Source: JAMXLO01 sp963719805 (GTDB taxonomy: Bacteria > Pseudomonadota > Alphaproteobacteria > Acetobacterales > Acetobacteraceae). From it: 64,000 nucleotides of DNA. The stretch is taken from NCBI GenBank assembly GCA_963719805.1, contig CAVRDF010000008.1, positions 806,001 to 870,000 of the forward strand, read 5' to 3'. Positions 1 through 9,720 of the stretch are shown one piece after another. Both the position numbers and the translations under genes were made by a program. A model generated the notes under the pieces. The model made no database searches and had not been told where the DNA came from. It saw only the letters and a list, made by a program, of their open reading frames with translations. Each line of letters opens with the position of its first letter. The first letter of the stretch is position 1.

Positions 1-246
1 CCTACAAATATCCGCAGCAACTATCTGCTGATCAAGGGGATCGACGCGATCGGTGTGCGCATCGGCGGGCTGAACGAGGCAAATCCCGAGCTGGCAATCG
101 CCAACATGAAGGCGCTCAATCAGCTGGCCGCGCAGAGCAAGCTGAAGCCGCGCATATCGCATCGGTATCCATTGGAGAAGGCTGCCGAGGCGATGCAGGC
201 AGTGATTGATCGCAAGGTGATCGGCAAGGCCGTGCTGGTGGGATGA
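1..246 (+). CDS. Zinc-type alcohol dehydrogenase / quinone oxidoreductase (C-terminal part)
   Basis: The frame is open from the first base and ends at a TGA at 244-246, so only the last 81 residues are seen. The segment IRSNYLLIKGIDAIGVRIGG, followed by a helix with NPELAIANM and the end VIDRKVIGKAVLVG, is the usual C-terminus of medium-chain NADPH:quinone oxidoreductases of the QOR type. The family transfers hydride from NADPH to quinones or enones. The N-terminal half and the nucleotide-binding Rossmann core lie outside the window. It precedes a CoA-ester catabolic set on the same strand with a 76-base gap, so co-transcription is possible. The exact substrate cannot be read from this piece. 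Confidence 0.75.
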   Translation, partial: PTNIRSNYLLIKGIDAIGVRIGGLNEANPELAIANMKALNQLAAQSKLKPRISHRYPLEKAAEAMQAVIDRKVIGKAVLVG

Positions 247-322
247 ATCAAACGGACTTCGCCGCGTTTGCCAGCGTCGCGCAAACCGCTCTACCGTTAA
301 GGCTCATCGGAGGAAACGCCAC

Positions 323-733
323 ATGCCGGAGCCAGGCCGCGCCTTGCCGCAACCCACGCCAGAAACGCAGCACTTCTGGGACGGCACACAGGCCGGCGAA
401 CTGCGGTTGCAGCGCTGCGACGATTGCAGCCACGTGTATTTCCCGCCTCGCCCGTTCTGCCCGAAATGCGGCACGCGTAAGGTCAGCGTGTTCAAGGCGA
501 CCGGCCAAGCGATCCTCGACAGCTACGTGATCCATCACCGCAAGGTCCCCGGCTTCGAACCGCCTTATGCGATCGCGGTGGTAAAGCTGTCAGAGGGCCC
601 CCGCATGATGACCAACATCGTGGACTGTCCGCAAACGCCGGAGGCGTTACAGCTCGACATGAATCTGGAGGTGGTGTTCACCAAGCAGAACGACAGCATC
701 ACTTTGCCCTTCTTCCGTCCGGCGAAAGGCTGA
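323..733 (+). CDS. Zn-ribbon/OB-fold (DUF35) acyl-CoA-associated protein
   Basis: The 136-residue protein has a rubredoxin-like zinc ribbon with Cys32, Cys35, Cys46 and Cys49 (RCDDC, then FCPKCG), followed by an OB-fold with the family pattern from VPGFEPPYAIAVVKL onward. DUF35 proteins form heteromers with thiolase-like or MaoC-like partners and help position CoA esters, for example in steroid side-chain degradation (ChsH2 type). A GGAGG ribosome-binding site lies just upstream of the ATG. The next gene is a thiolase starting 4 bases later, the standard partner of this family. Assignment to the family is firm; the actual acyl chain handled is unknown. Confidence 0.9.
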   Translation: MPEPGRALPQPTPETQHFWDGTQAGELRLQRCDDCSHVYFPPRPFCPKCGTRKVSVFKATGQAILDSYVIHHRKVPGFEPPYAIAVVKLSEGPRMMTNIVDCPQTPEALQLDMNLEVVFTKQNDSITLPFFRPAKG

Positions 734-737
734 AGCG

Positions 738-1880
738 ATGCCACACAACACAGTTGCCGTCGTCGGCGCCGCGGAGACCACGAAGCTTGGTGTTATTCCC
801 GACATGTCGCAGATCCAGTTGCACGCGGATGCGGCGCTGAATGCGATGGCGGATTGCGGACTGAAGCCGAAGGACATCGACGGCGTCGCCACCGCAGGCG
901 AGACGCCGGTGCAAATCGCGCACTATCTCGGCATCACGCCGACGTGGGTGGATGGCACGTCGGTTGGCGGTTGCTCGTTCATGATCCATGTGCGGCACGC
1001 GGCGGCGGCGATCGAGGCCGGGCTGGCCAAGACGATCCTGGTGACACACGGCGAAAGCGGGCGTTCGCGTGTCGGCAATCCGCCGCGCACAGTCCCGCCG
1101 TCCAGTCTGAATGGCCAGTTCGAGCAGCCGTTCGGGCCGATGGGACCGCCGTCGCTGTTTCCCATTCCGGTGCTGCGCTACATGAAGACCTATGGCGTGA
1201 CGCACGAGCAGATCGCCATGGTCTCGGTCGTGCAGCGCGAATGGGCCGCGAAGAACCCGCGCGCGACGTTCCGTGATCCGATCACTGTCGAGGACGTGCT
1301 TGGCTCGCGCATGATCGCGTATCCGTTCCGGTTGCTGCAATGCTGCCTGGTCACCGACGGCGGCGGCGCGCTGATCCTCACCTCAGCCGAGCGGGCCAAG
1401 GATTTCCCGACCAAGCCGGTCTACATCCTCGGCACTGGCGAAAGTGTGGAAACGCCGATGGTGAGCCAGATGGAAAGCTTCACCAGTTCCCGTGCGTTCA
1501 GCGTCGCGGGACCGGCAGCGTTCCGCGAGGCCGGTATCAAGCACAGCGATGTCGATCATCTGATGATCTACGACGCGTTCGCGCACCTGCCGCTGTTCGG
1601 CCTTGAGGATCTAGGATTCGTGCCGCGCGGCGAGGCTGGACGGTTTATCACGGAGCGCAACACGGCGCCGGGCAGCAAGCTGCCGCTGAACACCAATGGC
1701 GGCGGTTTGTCGTATATGCACTCGGGCATGTACGGGATGTACGCACTGCAAGAAAGCGTGCGGCAGATGCGTGGCATCGCACCCGCGCAGGTACCAGGGG
1801 CGAAGATTTCGGTTTGCCACGGTGTGGGCGGCATGTTCGCAGCGTCCGGCACCATCATCTTCGGCAATCAGAAGCCATGA
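738..1880 (+). CDS. Thiolase-family protein (SCP-x/lipid-transfer type)
   Basis: The 380-residue protein opens with a thiolase fold segment (VAVVGAAETTKLG). Cys79 in VGGCSF sits at the nucleophile position, and the C-terminal half contains NTNGGGLSYMHSGMYG and VCHGVGGMFAASGT. This is the SCP-x/acetyl-CoA acetyltransferase-like branch that works as a complex with a DUF35 protein, here encoded directly upstream. Such pairs act as thiolases or retro-aldolases on branched or steroid-like acyl-CoA. The stop overlaps the start of the CaiB-type gene (ATGA), so translation is probably coupled. The family is clear; thiolase versus aldolase chemistry is not decided by sequence alone. Confidence 0.9.
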   Translation: MPHNTVAVVGAAETTKLGVIPDMSQIQLHADAALNAMADCGLKPKDIDGVATAGETPVQIAHYLGITPTWVDGTSVGGCSFMIHVRHAAAAIEAGLAKTILVTHGESGRSRVGNPPRTVPPSSLNGQFEQPFGPMGPPSLFPIPVLRYMKTYGVTHEQIAMVSVVQREWAAKNPRATFRDPITVEDVLGSRMIAYPFRLLQCCLVTDGGGALILTSAERAKDFPTKPVYILGTGESVETPMVSQMESFTSSRAFSVAGPAAFREAGIKHSDVDHLMIYDAFAHLPLFGLEDLGFVPRGEAGRFITERNTAPGSKLPLNTNGGGLSYMHSGMYGMYALQESVRQMRGIAPAQVPGAKISVCHGVGGMFAASGTIIFGNQKP

Positions 1881-3067
1881 GCCTATTCTCCGACCTGCGG
1901 GTCATCGATTGCGCAAGCTGGATCGCGGCACCGGCTGCGGCAACGATCATGTCGGACTTCGGCGCTGACGTGATCAAGATCGAGCCACCGGGCGCCGGCG
2001 ATCCCTGGCGTTCGCGCAGCGCCAGCGGCGCTCCGAATGACATTTACTGGCAACTTACCGCGCGCAATAAGCGCAGCCTGGCCCTGGACCTGAAGCACGA
2101 TGCAGGCATTGCGGCGCTCTACAAGCTGGTGGCGGACGTCGATGTGTTCATCACCAACTTTCCGCTGCCGGTGCGCCAACGCTTGAAGATGGCGCCTGAG
2201 CATCTGCTGCCACTTAATCCCCGGCTGATCTATGCATCGTTCACCGCGTATGGCGAAGCAGGCGAGGAAGCGGCCAAGACCGGCTTCGATTCCACGGCCT
2301 ACTGGGCGCGCACCGGCCTGATGGACGCTGTACGGGCGGATGTGGATACCCCTCCGTCGCGGTCGGTGCCCGGCATGGGCGATCATCCCAGTGCCACCGG
2401 GCTCTATGCCGCGATCGCCACGGCGCTGTACCGGCGGGAGAAGACCGGACGCGGCGGCGTGGTGAGTTCATCGCTCCTGGCCAACGGACTGTGGGCGAAT
2501 GGCTGCTTCGTGCAGACCCATCTGAGCGGTGAGCCTGTGCCGCACCGGCCACCGCGCGAACATGCGCCGAACGCGCTGGCCAATCACTATTGTTGCCGCG
2601 ATGGGCGCTGGTTCATCATGGCGCTGTTCAATGAGGATCGGCAGTTGCGCTCTTTCCTGAACGCAATCGGCCGCGAGGACCTGGCCGATGATCCGCGCTT
2701 CGCCACCGGCGCGGCGCGCAAGCAGAATGCCCGTGCGCTGGTGGCTGAACTGGATTCGGTGTTCGGTGCGCGCGATATGGCGGAATGGCGCAAGGTCCTC
2801 GATGGTGTCGGCATAACCTTCGGTGTCGTCGGCCGTACCGATGATGTGCTCGAAGATGCGCAGCCGCGGGCGATCGGCGCGATCGTGCCATTCGAGGATG
2901 GGAAGACGATGACGGTGTCGTCGCCGTTCCTGGTCGATGGCGAAGCAAAGGTGGCGCCACGACGTGCACCGGCTGTCGGCCAGCACAGCGAGGAGGTGTT
3001 GCGCGAGGCTGGCTATTCAGCTGACGAAATCGGCCGGCTGCAAGGTTTGGGCGTGGTGGGATCGTAA
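1877..3067 (+). CDS. CaiB/BaiF family (class III) CoA-transferase
   Basis: The 396-residue protein carries class III CoA-transferase hallmarks: an N-terminal Rossmann-like opening (LRVIDCASWIAAPAAA), GADVIKIEPPGAGDPWR, and the catalytic aspartate Asp169 in GMGDHPSATG, the same number as in formyl-CoA transferase. These enzymes move CoA between carboxylic acids through an aspartyl-CoA thioester. I chose the ATG at 1877, which overlaps the thiolase stop; an upstream start at 1814 would run deep into the thiolase gene. Together with the two genes before it, it suggests activation and chain cleavage of an acid. The substrate is unknown. Confidence 0.92.
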   Translation: MSLFSDLRVIDCASWIAAPAAATIMSDFGADVIKIEPPGAGDPWRSRSASGAPNDIYWQLTARNKRSLALDLKHDAGIAALYKLVADVDVFITNFPLPVRQRLKMAPEHLLPLNPRLIYASFTAYGEAGEEAAKTGFDSTAYWARTGLMDAVRADVDTPPSRSVPGMGDHPSATGLYAAIATALYRREKTGRGGVVSSSLLANGLWANGCFVQTHLSGEPVPHRPPREHAPNALANHYCCRDGRWFIMALFNEDRQLRSFLNAIGREDLADDPRFATGAARKQNARALVAELDSVFGARDMAEWRKVLDGVGITFGVVGRTDDVLEDAQPRAIGAIVPFEDGKTMTVSSPFLVDGEAKVAPRRAPAVGQHSEEVLREAGYSADEIGRLQGLGVVGS

Positions 3068-3077
3068 GAGCGGCCGT

Positions 3078-3473
3078 ATGGGAAAAGCCGCAACAGCCAA
3101 GACCGAATCCCCTTCCCGCTTGATCGACGCAAAGATCAAGGAACTGAATGACTGGCGAGGCAAGACACTCGCCCACGTCCGCGCTCTCATCAAGCAGGCA
3201 GTCCCCGACGTGATTGAGGAGTGGAAGTGGCGAGGCGTTCCGGTGTGGTATCACGACGGAATGATCTGCACCGGCGAGACCTACAAGACGGCGGTCAAGC
3301 TGACCTTTGCCAAGGGCGCCTCACTCAAGGACCCTTCGGGCCTGTTCAACTCCAGCCTTGAAGGCAATGTCAGGCGCGCCATCGATCTACATGAGAGCGA
3401 TAAACTCGATGAGGACGCCTTCAAGTCACTGATACGGGCTGCGGTGGCCCTGAACAAATCCGCAGCCCGATGA
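3078..3473 (+). CDS. DUF1801 domain protein
   Basis: This is a 131-residue protein starting at the ATG 10 bases after the CoA-transferase stop. It matches the DUF1801 (YdhG-like) family: RLIDAKIKELNDWRG, then EWKWRGVPVWYHDGMICT and KTAVKLTFAKGASL, with the usual C-terminal acidic helix. The fold is small alpha/beta, cytosolic, and no biochemical role is established for the family. It may be the last gene of the upstream operon, or simply downstream of it. Nothing in the sequence links it to CoA metabolism. Confidence 0.8.
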   Translation: MGKAATAKTESPSRLIDAKIKELNDWRGKTLAHVRALIKQAVPDVIEEWKWRGVPVWYHDGMICTGETYKTAVKLTFAKGASLKDPSGLFNSSLEGNVRRAIDLHESDKLDEDAFKSLIRAAVALNKSAAR

Positions 3474-3504
3474 TCGGATGCTCCCGCTTGCGCGGGGATA
3501 TCAG

Positions 3505-4558
3505 TCAGCCGCAGGCCAGCGCGTAAAGATCCTTCACGCCATGCGGCAGGGGTATCGACTGCCAGTTTGAACCGCCGTCCTGCGTGCCGAACACCTCGCC
3601 GTCGTAGCGCGCACCGAGGTACACCTGCTGCGGATCGGTCTGATGTAACGCGACAGACATGATCGTGCCGTGTACCTGCACCTTGTCGAAACGCTGCCAG
3701 GATTGACCCTTGTCCTTGCTGCGATAAACCGCACCGTCCTTGCTCGCCGCCGCGACGCTGAGCGCGGAATACACCGTGCCGGGCTCGCTGGGCGAAGCCT
3801 TCACGTCGCGTCCATACGTCGTCGGCGAGAACCGCCCAACCTCCATGTCCTGCCACGTGTCGCCATCATCGGCCGGTACGGAACAGGCCCATGCGCACCG
3901 CCACGATCACCGCATCCGGATCGGCCGGATTGATGGTGATGGCATGGCCATCCAGCATCCCCTCATCCGCGGTATCGCTGGCGATCTTGCTCTTCAGATG
4001 AGGTAGTTTCGCGAGGCGCACGAGATCGGGACTGCAATCCTTCCAGGTCTCGCCGCCGTCGGTTGTACGCATCACGCCGCCGACTTCCAGTGCTGCAAAG
4101 ATCGTGCACGGCTTGCCGGGATGCTGCGCCATGCGCATCACGCGGCACTGGAACGGCATCACGCAGCGCGTCGGCATCTGCGGATCGGGCAGACGTTTCC
4201 AGGTCTCGCCGCTGTCCTCGCTGCGGTACACCGCGATCGGCGAGCCGCCGGCGTACATCAACTTCGGATTGCCGGCGTCACCAGGAACGACCAGATCTCC
4301 ATGTTCTTGTCGGGGAAGTTGGCACGCTTGAATGTCTTGCCGCGATCGGTGCTGCGATACACGCCGTCATGCGTGCCAGCGAGCACGATGTTGGAATTGG
4401 TTGGATGGACAAACACAGTGTTGCTGTTGTGCTCGCGGACTACATGTTCCCAGGCGCCTGAATTCGGCTGGCCGGCGGAACACGCCGACGATGCCAGCAT
4501 CCTTGTCGCTGCGGCCGACGGTTCCGGCCACGCTGGCATAGACATTCGCTTGTGCCAT
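3505..4558 (-). pseudogene. BNR/sialidase-type beta-propeller protein, frameshifted three times
   Basis: Read on the minus strand from the ATG at 4558, which has a GGAGGAGCG ribosome-binding site, the protein is a repeat of Asp-box (BNR) motifs: GVYRSTDRGKTFKR, VYRSEDSGETWKRL, VMRTTDGGETWKD, DDGDTWQDME, VYRSKDKGQSWQRF and GTQDGGSNWQSI. About 350 residues would form a beta-propeller of the exo-sialidase/photosystem-stability type. The frame changes near 4463-4475, near 4276 (a G missing) and near 3871 (an extra G in a GG run). Each break joins two sensible repeat units. It is either a decayed gene or a good gene with three sequencing indels. No signal peptide is seen. It is convergent to the DUF1801 gene. 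Confidence 0.75.
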
Positions 4559-4665
4559 GGTTCGCTCCTCCACCATCTGCCAGAAGCTTACGCCATCGGG
4601 CGCGGGGTTGACAGTAGGGCTGCTTCGCCGCCTTGCTCCCGGCAATCTGCGCCGGAGGAACTGCC

Positions 4666-5715
4666 ATGCCGACAGTAACCGCCGAACGCCTGATGGATAT
4701 CGCCAACGCCCTGTTGCAGGCGGCCGGTGCGTCGGCGGAAGAGGCCGCGACGATTGCGCGCTATAATATCGGCGCCAACCTCGTCGGGCATGATTCGCAC
4801 GGCATCATCCTGATCCCGACCTACATTGATCGCATCAAGGTCGGGCACATCATGCCGGGCGCGCCTTGGAACATCATCCAGGAGACGGGCACCAGCACCG
4901 TGATCGATGGCAACTGGGGCTTCGGCTACGTCGTGACAGATCGTGCGATGCGCTACACCATCGATAAAGCGAAGAAGCAACAGGTCGCTGCGGCGACGGT
5001 CTATCGGCAGAGCCATATCGGACGCTTGGCGAGCTATCCGCTGATGGCGGCACGCGAGGGCATGATCGCGATGATCACGGCTGACTCAGGGCGCAGCGCG
5101 AAGGCGGTGGCACCGTTCGGTGGCGCGAAGGCGCGTTTGGGCACCAATCCGATCTGCTTCGCGGTTCCATCCAATCTGGAAGGTCCGCTGTTCTTCGACA
5201 TGGCGACGTCGGCGGCGGCGGCGGGCAAGATCAACGTTGCGACCGCGCGTGGCGAGCAAGTGCCCGCCGGCTGGCTGATCGACGCGGACGGCAAGCCTTC
5301 CACCGATCCGCGTGTGCTACGCCAGGGCGGCGCGCTGCTGCCAGTCGGCGGATCCGAGGGCTACAAGGGCTATGGTTTGGCGACGATCGTGGAGATCCTG
5401 TCGGGGCTGTTGACTGGTCTGGGCTATGGCGTCGAGCCGACCGGACGGCACAACGACGGCTGCTTCATCGCAGTGTTCAATGTCGCGGCATTCCGCGACC
5501 TTGCCACGTTCAAGGCGGAGGTCACGGAATTCGCACAGTACCTGAAGGCGACACCGCCGGCGCAGGGCTTCACTGAAGTGCTGTATCCGGGCGAGATCGA
5601 ATTCAAGCGGGAGCAGGATCGTCGCAAGAACGGCATTCCGGTTGAGGATGCCACCTGGAAGAAACTGCAGGAACTGGCGCAAGGCTACGGCTTGGCGGAC
5701 AAGCTAGGTCTATAG
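4666..5715 (+). CDS. Ldh family (malate/L-lactate/ureidoglycolate-type) NAD(P)-dependent oxidoreductase
   Basis: The 349-residue protein has the type-2 malate/L-lactate dehydrogenase signature: VGHDSHGIILIPTYI with the catalytic His, VYRQSHIGRLASYPLMAA, then RLGTNPICFAVP and GYKGYGLATIVEILSGLLTG. The family reduces or oxidises 2-hydroxy/2-keto acids with NAD(P) bound in a non-Rossmann fold. I chose the ATG at 4666, which has a GGAGG site; the frame extends further upstream without a better start. It begins a tightly packed run with the molybdo-hydroxylase (18-base gap), a ThDP enzyme and a FAD monooxygenase, so it probably acts on an intermediate of the same pathway. Confidence 0.88.
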   Translation: MPTVTAERLMDIANALLQAAGASAEEAATIARYNIGANLVGHDSHGIILIPTYIDRIKVGHIMPGAPWNIIQETGTSTVIDGNWGFGYVVTDRAMRYTIDKAKKQQVAAATVYRQSHIGRLASYPLMAAREGMIAMITADSGRSAKAVAPFGGAKARLGTNPICFAVPSNLEGPLFFDMATSAAAAGKINVATARGEQVPAGWLIDADGKPSTDPRVLRQGGALLPVGGSEGYKGYGLATIVEILSGLLTGLGYGVEPTGRHNDGCFIAVFNVAAFRDLATFKAEVTEFAQYLKATPPAQGFTEVLYPGEIEFKREQDRRKNGIPVEDATWKKLQELAQGYGLADKLGL

Positions 5716-5733
5716 CGCACTCGGGATCAGATC

Positions 5734-8032
5734 ATGTCGTTTATTGGCCAATCGCTGGTACGAATTGAAGACGCGCGGCTGCTCGCCGGACGCGGCCGCT
5801 TCGTCGAGGATATCGACGTGGCGGGCCAGACGTGGATGCAGGTGGTGCGCTCGCCCCACGCGCACGCAGTGATCGAGCGCATCGATGTCGATGCCGCGCG
5901 CGCGATCCCTGGCGTGCTGGGCGTGTATACGGCAGCCGACCTCGCCGGGCTGGGACCGCTGCCGTGCACAGTGCCGATACCGGGCATGATCACGCCGCCG
6001 CGCCACGCGCTGGCATCCGGCCGGGCGCGGCATGTTGGCGATCCGGTCGCGTTCGTGGTGGCAGAGACGCGCATCGCCGCGCGTGATGCCGCTGAACTGG
6101 TGATGGTGGATTGGCAGACTCTGCCATCCGTTGTGGATGGCCCGGCGGCGATGCAGCCGGGCGCTCCGCAGGTATGGGATGAGGCGTCTGGCAACGTCAC
6201 ATACCGGTTCCAACGTGGCGATCAGGCCGCGGTGCAAGAGGCGATCGCCGCGGCAGCGCATGTTGTCGAACTGGAACTGATCAACAACCGGCTTGTCATC
6301 TCCTCAATGGAGAACGCGCGGCGCAATCGCGCAATACGACGCGAGCGGCTATCATCTGCTGTTCTCCGGCGCCGGCGTGCATGCGCTGCAATCGCAGCTT
6401 GCTGACACGGTGTTCCGTGTGCCTGCGTCGCAGATGCACATCGCCTGCCCGGATGTCGGCGGCGGTTTCGGTGTGAAGAACGCCCTGTATCCCGAATGGG
6501 TGATGATGCTGTGGGCGGCGCAGACGCTCGGCCGTCCGGTGAAATGGATCAGCGAACGGGCAGAGGATTTCATCACCACCGCGCAGGGCCGCGACAACGT
6601 CACACGTGCGCAGCTGGCGCTGGATGCGGAAGGAAACTTCCTGGGATTGGACGTCCATACGATCGCCAATATCGGGGCGTATCTGTCCTCGGGTGGACCG
6701 GGTAGTTCCACCACCTCGCAGGTCAATGCGATGGGCAGTGGCTATGTGATCCCGGCAATCTTCATGGACGTGCACGGCGTGTTCAGCAACACCGTGCCGA
6801 TCGATGCATATCGCGGCGCCGGCAAGCCGGAAGTGAACTACCTGATCGAACGGCTGATCGACGAGGCCGCGCGGCGCTGCGGTTTCGATGCGATCGAGTT
6901 GCGGCGACGCAATCTGGTGCGCGAGTTCCCGTATCGCAAGGCGCTGGGAACGGTGATCGATTGCGGCCGGTTCGCTGCGAATATCGACGATGCACTGGTG
7001 GCTGCGGATCATGCGGGATTCGCTGCGCGGCGTGATTCAGCGAAGCGGCTCGGCAAGCTGCGCGGCATTGGCGTGACCTGCTTCATGGAAACCGCACGCG
7101 GCGCACCGAACGAAGGAGCGGAACTGCGCTTCGATGACGATGGCCGAATTTCGCTGCGCGTGGGGACCCAATCGAACGGCATGGGCCACGAAACGGCCTA
7201 TGCACAGATTGCCGCGGACCTGCTCGGCATGCCGCTGGAGACGTTCCGCTACGTTCAGGCCGACACCCGCGAGGTGCGCGCCGGCAACGGCCATGGCGGT
7301 GCGCGGTCGATGCACATGGGCGGTTCGGCGCTATGCAAGGCGGTAGATGCCATGCTGGCAAAGGGTCGTGCGATTGCCGCACGGCTGCTGCAGTCATCGG
7401 TGGAGCAGATCGTGTTCGCCGATGGCCGCTTCGCAATCCGCGACGAACCGGACCGTTCGATCGATCTGCACTCGCTGGCCCGTGCCGCGCGCGATCCGGC
7501 GAATGTGCCGGATGGCATGGATGCCGGGCTCGACACCTATGTGTGGAACCTGCTCGATCTGATCACTTATCCCAACGGCTGTCACATCGCGGAGGTCGAC
7601 GTCGATCCGGATACCGGCGAGGTAACGCTGGAGCGCTATACCGGCGTGGATGATTTTGGCACACTGATCAACCCAATGCTGACGTTGGGCCAGGTGCATG
7701 GCGGTGTCGCGCAGGGCATCGGCCAGGCGATGCTGGAGCATACGGTCTACGATGCGGAGTCCGGACAGATGCTCAGCGGCTCGTTCATGGACTACACGTT
7801 GCCGCGCGCGCAGGATTTGCCGGATTTCGACATCACGCTGTCGGGCGTTCCGACAACGGCCAACCCGCTGGGCGTGAAGGGATCGGGCCAGGCCGGTGCG
7901 ATGGGACCGCCGCAGGCGATCATTGTGGCAATCCTCGATGCGCTGGCACCGCTCGGTGTGACGCATATCGACATGCCGGCGACCGCGGAGCGTGTCTGGC
8001 AAGCTATCAGGAGCAGCAAGCATGGACAGTGA
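5734..8032 (+). CDS. Xanthine dehydrogenase-family molybdopterin-binding (large) subunit, one frameshift
   Basis: The product would have about 765 residues. Residues 1-200 form the aldehyde oxidase/xanthine dehydrogenase a/b hammerhead (IGQSLVRIEDARLLAGRGRF). The Mo-binding part follows with CPDVGGGFGVKNALYPEW, AYRGAGKPEVNYL, and the C-terminal GVKGSGQAGAMGPP containing the catalytic glutamate region. The frame shifts at about 6313-6316, where four bases lie between SME and RGAIAQYD instead of three. Such enzymes hydroxylate aromatic heterocycles, aldehydes or CO-like substrates and need FAD and 2Fe-2S subunits, but neither is encoded beside it. It lies between the Ldh gene and a ThDP enzyme whose start overlaps its end. 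Confidence 0.85.
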
Positions 8033-9720
8033 GCCGCAGCAGCGTATCGCCGCGGAGGATTATCTTGATGCGCTCGCGGCGCACGGCATCGAACATCTGT
8101 TCTGCAACCCCGGCACCGACTTTGCACCGATTGTCGAAGCTTTCGCGCGCGCGGGACGTACGCAACCGCAAAGTTCCGAAGCCGATGGTGGTGCCGCACG
8201 AGAATGCGGCGCTGTCGATGGCGCACGGCTACACCATGGTCACCGGCAAACCGCAAGCGGTCATGCTCCACACCAATGTTGGCACCGCCAATTGCATCAA
8301 CATGCTGATCGACGCGAGCCGCGACCGAATTCCGATCCTGTTGACCTCTGGCCGCACCCCTTTCACCGAGAGTGGCGCGCAAGGCTCGCGCAGCGTGTAT
8401 ATCCACTGGGCGCAAGAGATGTTCGACCAGGCGGGCATGCTGCGCGAGATGGTGAAGTGGGACTACGAGATGAAGCGCGGCGACCAGGCAGCGACGGTGG
8501 TCGATCGCGCGCTGGAACTTGCGATGACCTCGCCAAAGGGACCGGTTTACCTGTCGCTGCCGCGTGAAGTGTTGGGCGAAACGGTCGAGACGCGCGCGGA
8601 ATCCGCAGTGCACCGTCGCGCGCGTCCGGGTGCTCCGATACCGGCGTCATCCGATATAGAGCGGCTGGCGGATTGGATCGCCTCTGCTCGTTCCCCACTG
8701 ATCATTACCGGATTGCTGGGGCAGAACCCGCGCGATGCCGAAGTGCTGGCGCGGTTGGCAGAACAATGGGCATTGCCGGTCGTGCCGTACAATCCACGCT
8801 ACTTCGCGATGTCGGCCAACCATCCGATGTTCCAGGGGGCGTCGCCGGGTCCGCTGCTAAAGGATGCCGACCTGGTGATCGTGTTCGAATCCGATGTGCC
8901 GTGGCTGCCGGACAAGGAGCAGCCATCCGCCAATGCGCGTATTGTGCAGATCGGCGAGGACCCCGTGTATGCGCGCTATCCGATGCGCAGCTTCCCGTCC
9001 GATCTGACGATAACGGCTTCGGCGCTTTCAGTGCTGGAAGCGTTGCAGCAGGCGCTGGCCGGCCGCTCCGGTGCGCATGTGGAAGAGCGACGCACGCGTT
9101 TGGTGGCGCGTTCGGCGAAACTGCACACGGGGTGGCGTGAGGAAGCAGAGCAGGCCGCGCGCGGCAATAAGAACACACTGCCATGGTTGAACCATTGCCT
9201 GCGTGAAATCGTCGACCATGACACCACGGTTATCAGCGAATATTCATTTCGTCAGGAATACTGCCCCCTGGAGGCGCCTGGCAGCCTTTACGCGGTGAGT
9301 TCAGCAGGCGGGCTCGGTTGGGGATTCGGCGCATCGCTCGGCGCCAAACTTGCATCACCAGAACGCATGGTGATGTCGGTGCTCGGCGATGGCGCGTACA
9401 TGTTCGCCAATCCAATCGCCTGTCACTATGTCGCGCAGATGCAGAAGCTTCCGGTGCTGACCGTGGTGTACAACAACGCGCTCTATGGCGCGGTGCGTCG
9501 TGCGACGCTGGATATGTACGACAGCGGTGTGGCGGCAGAAGGCGACGGGCGCCTGCTGGCTGATCTACCTGCGCCGAGTTTCGAGAAAATCGCAGCAGTG
9601 CACGACGGATATGGCGAACGCGTCGAGCGTCCGACCGATCTGCCCGATGCATTACGTCGCGCGGCAGACGTGGTGCGCGGCGGTCAACAGGCACTGGTGA
9701 ACGTGATCTGCCCGCCCTGA
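8022..9720 (+). CDS. Thiamine-diphosphate-requiring enzyme (acetolactate synthase/benzoylformate decarboxylase-like), one frameshift
   Basis: The N-terminus RIAAEDYLDALAAHGIEHLF begins the PYR domain, with the catalytic glutamate in VPHENAALSMAHGY. A central domain follows, and the PP domain has the ThDP motif GDGAYMF ending in VVYNN. Length is about 565 residues, as expected. The ATG at 8022 overlaps the end of the preceding gene. The frame changes between about 8145 and 8170, in a GC-rich stretch between AFARAG and RKVPKPM. Family members cleave or join 2-keto acids; here a role in decarboxylating an aromatic or branched keto acid in the same pathway is an inference from position. Confidence 0.85.
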
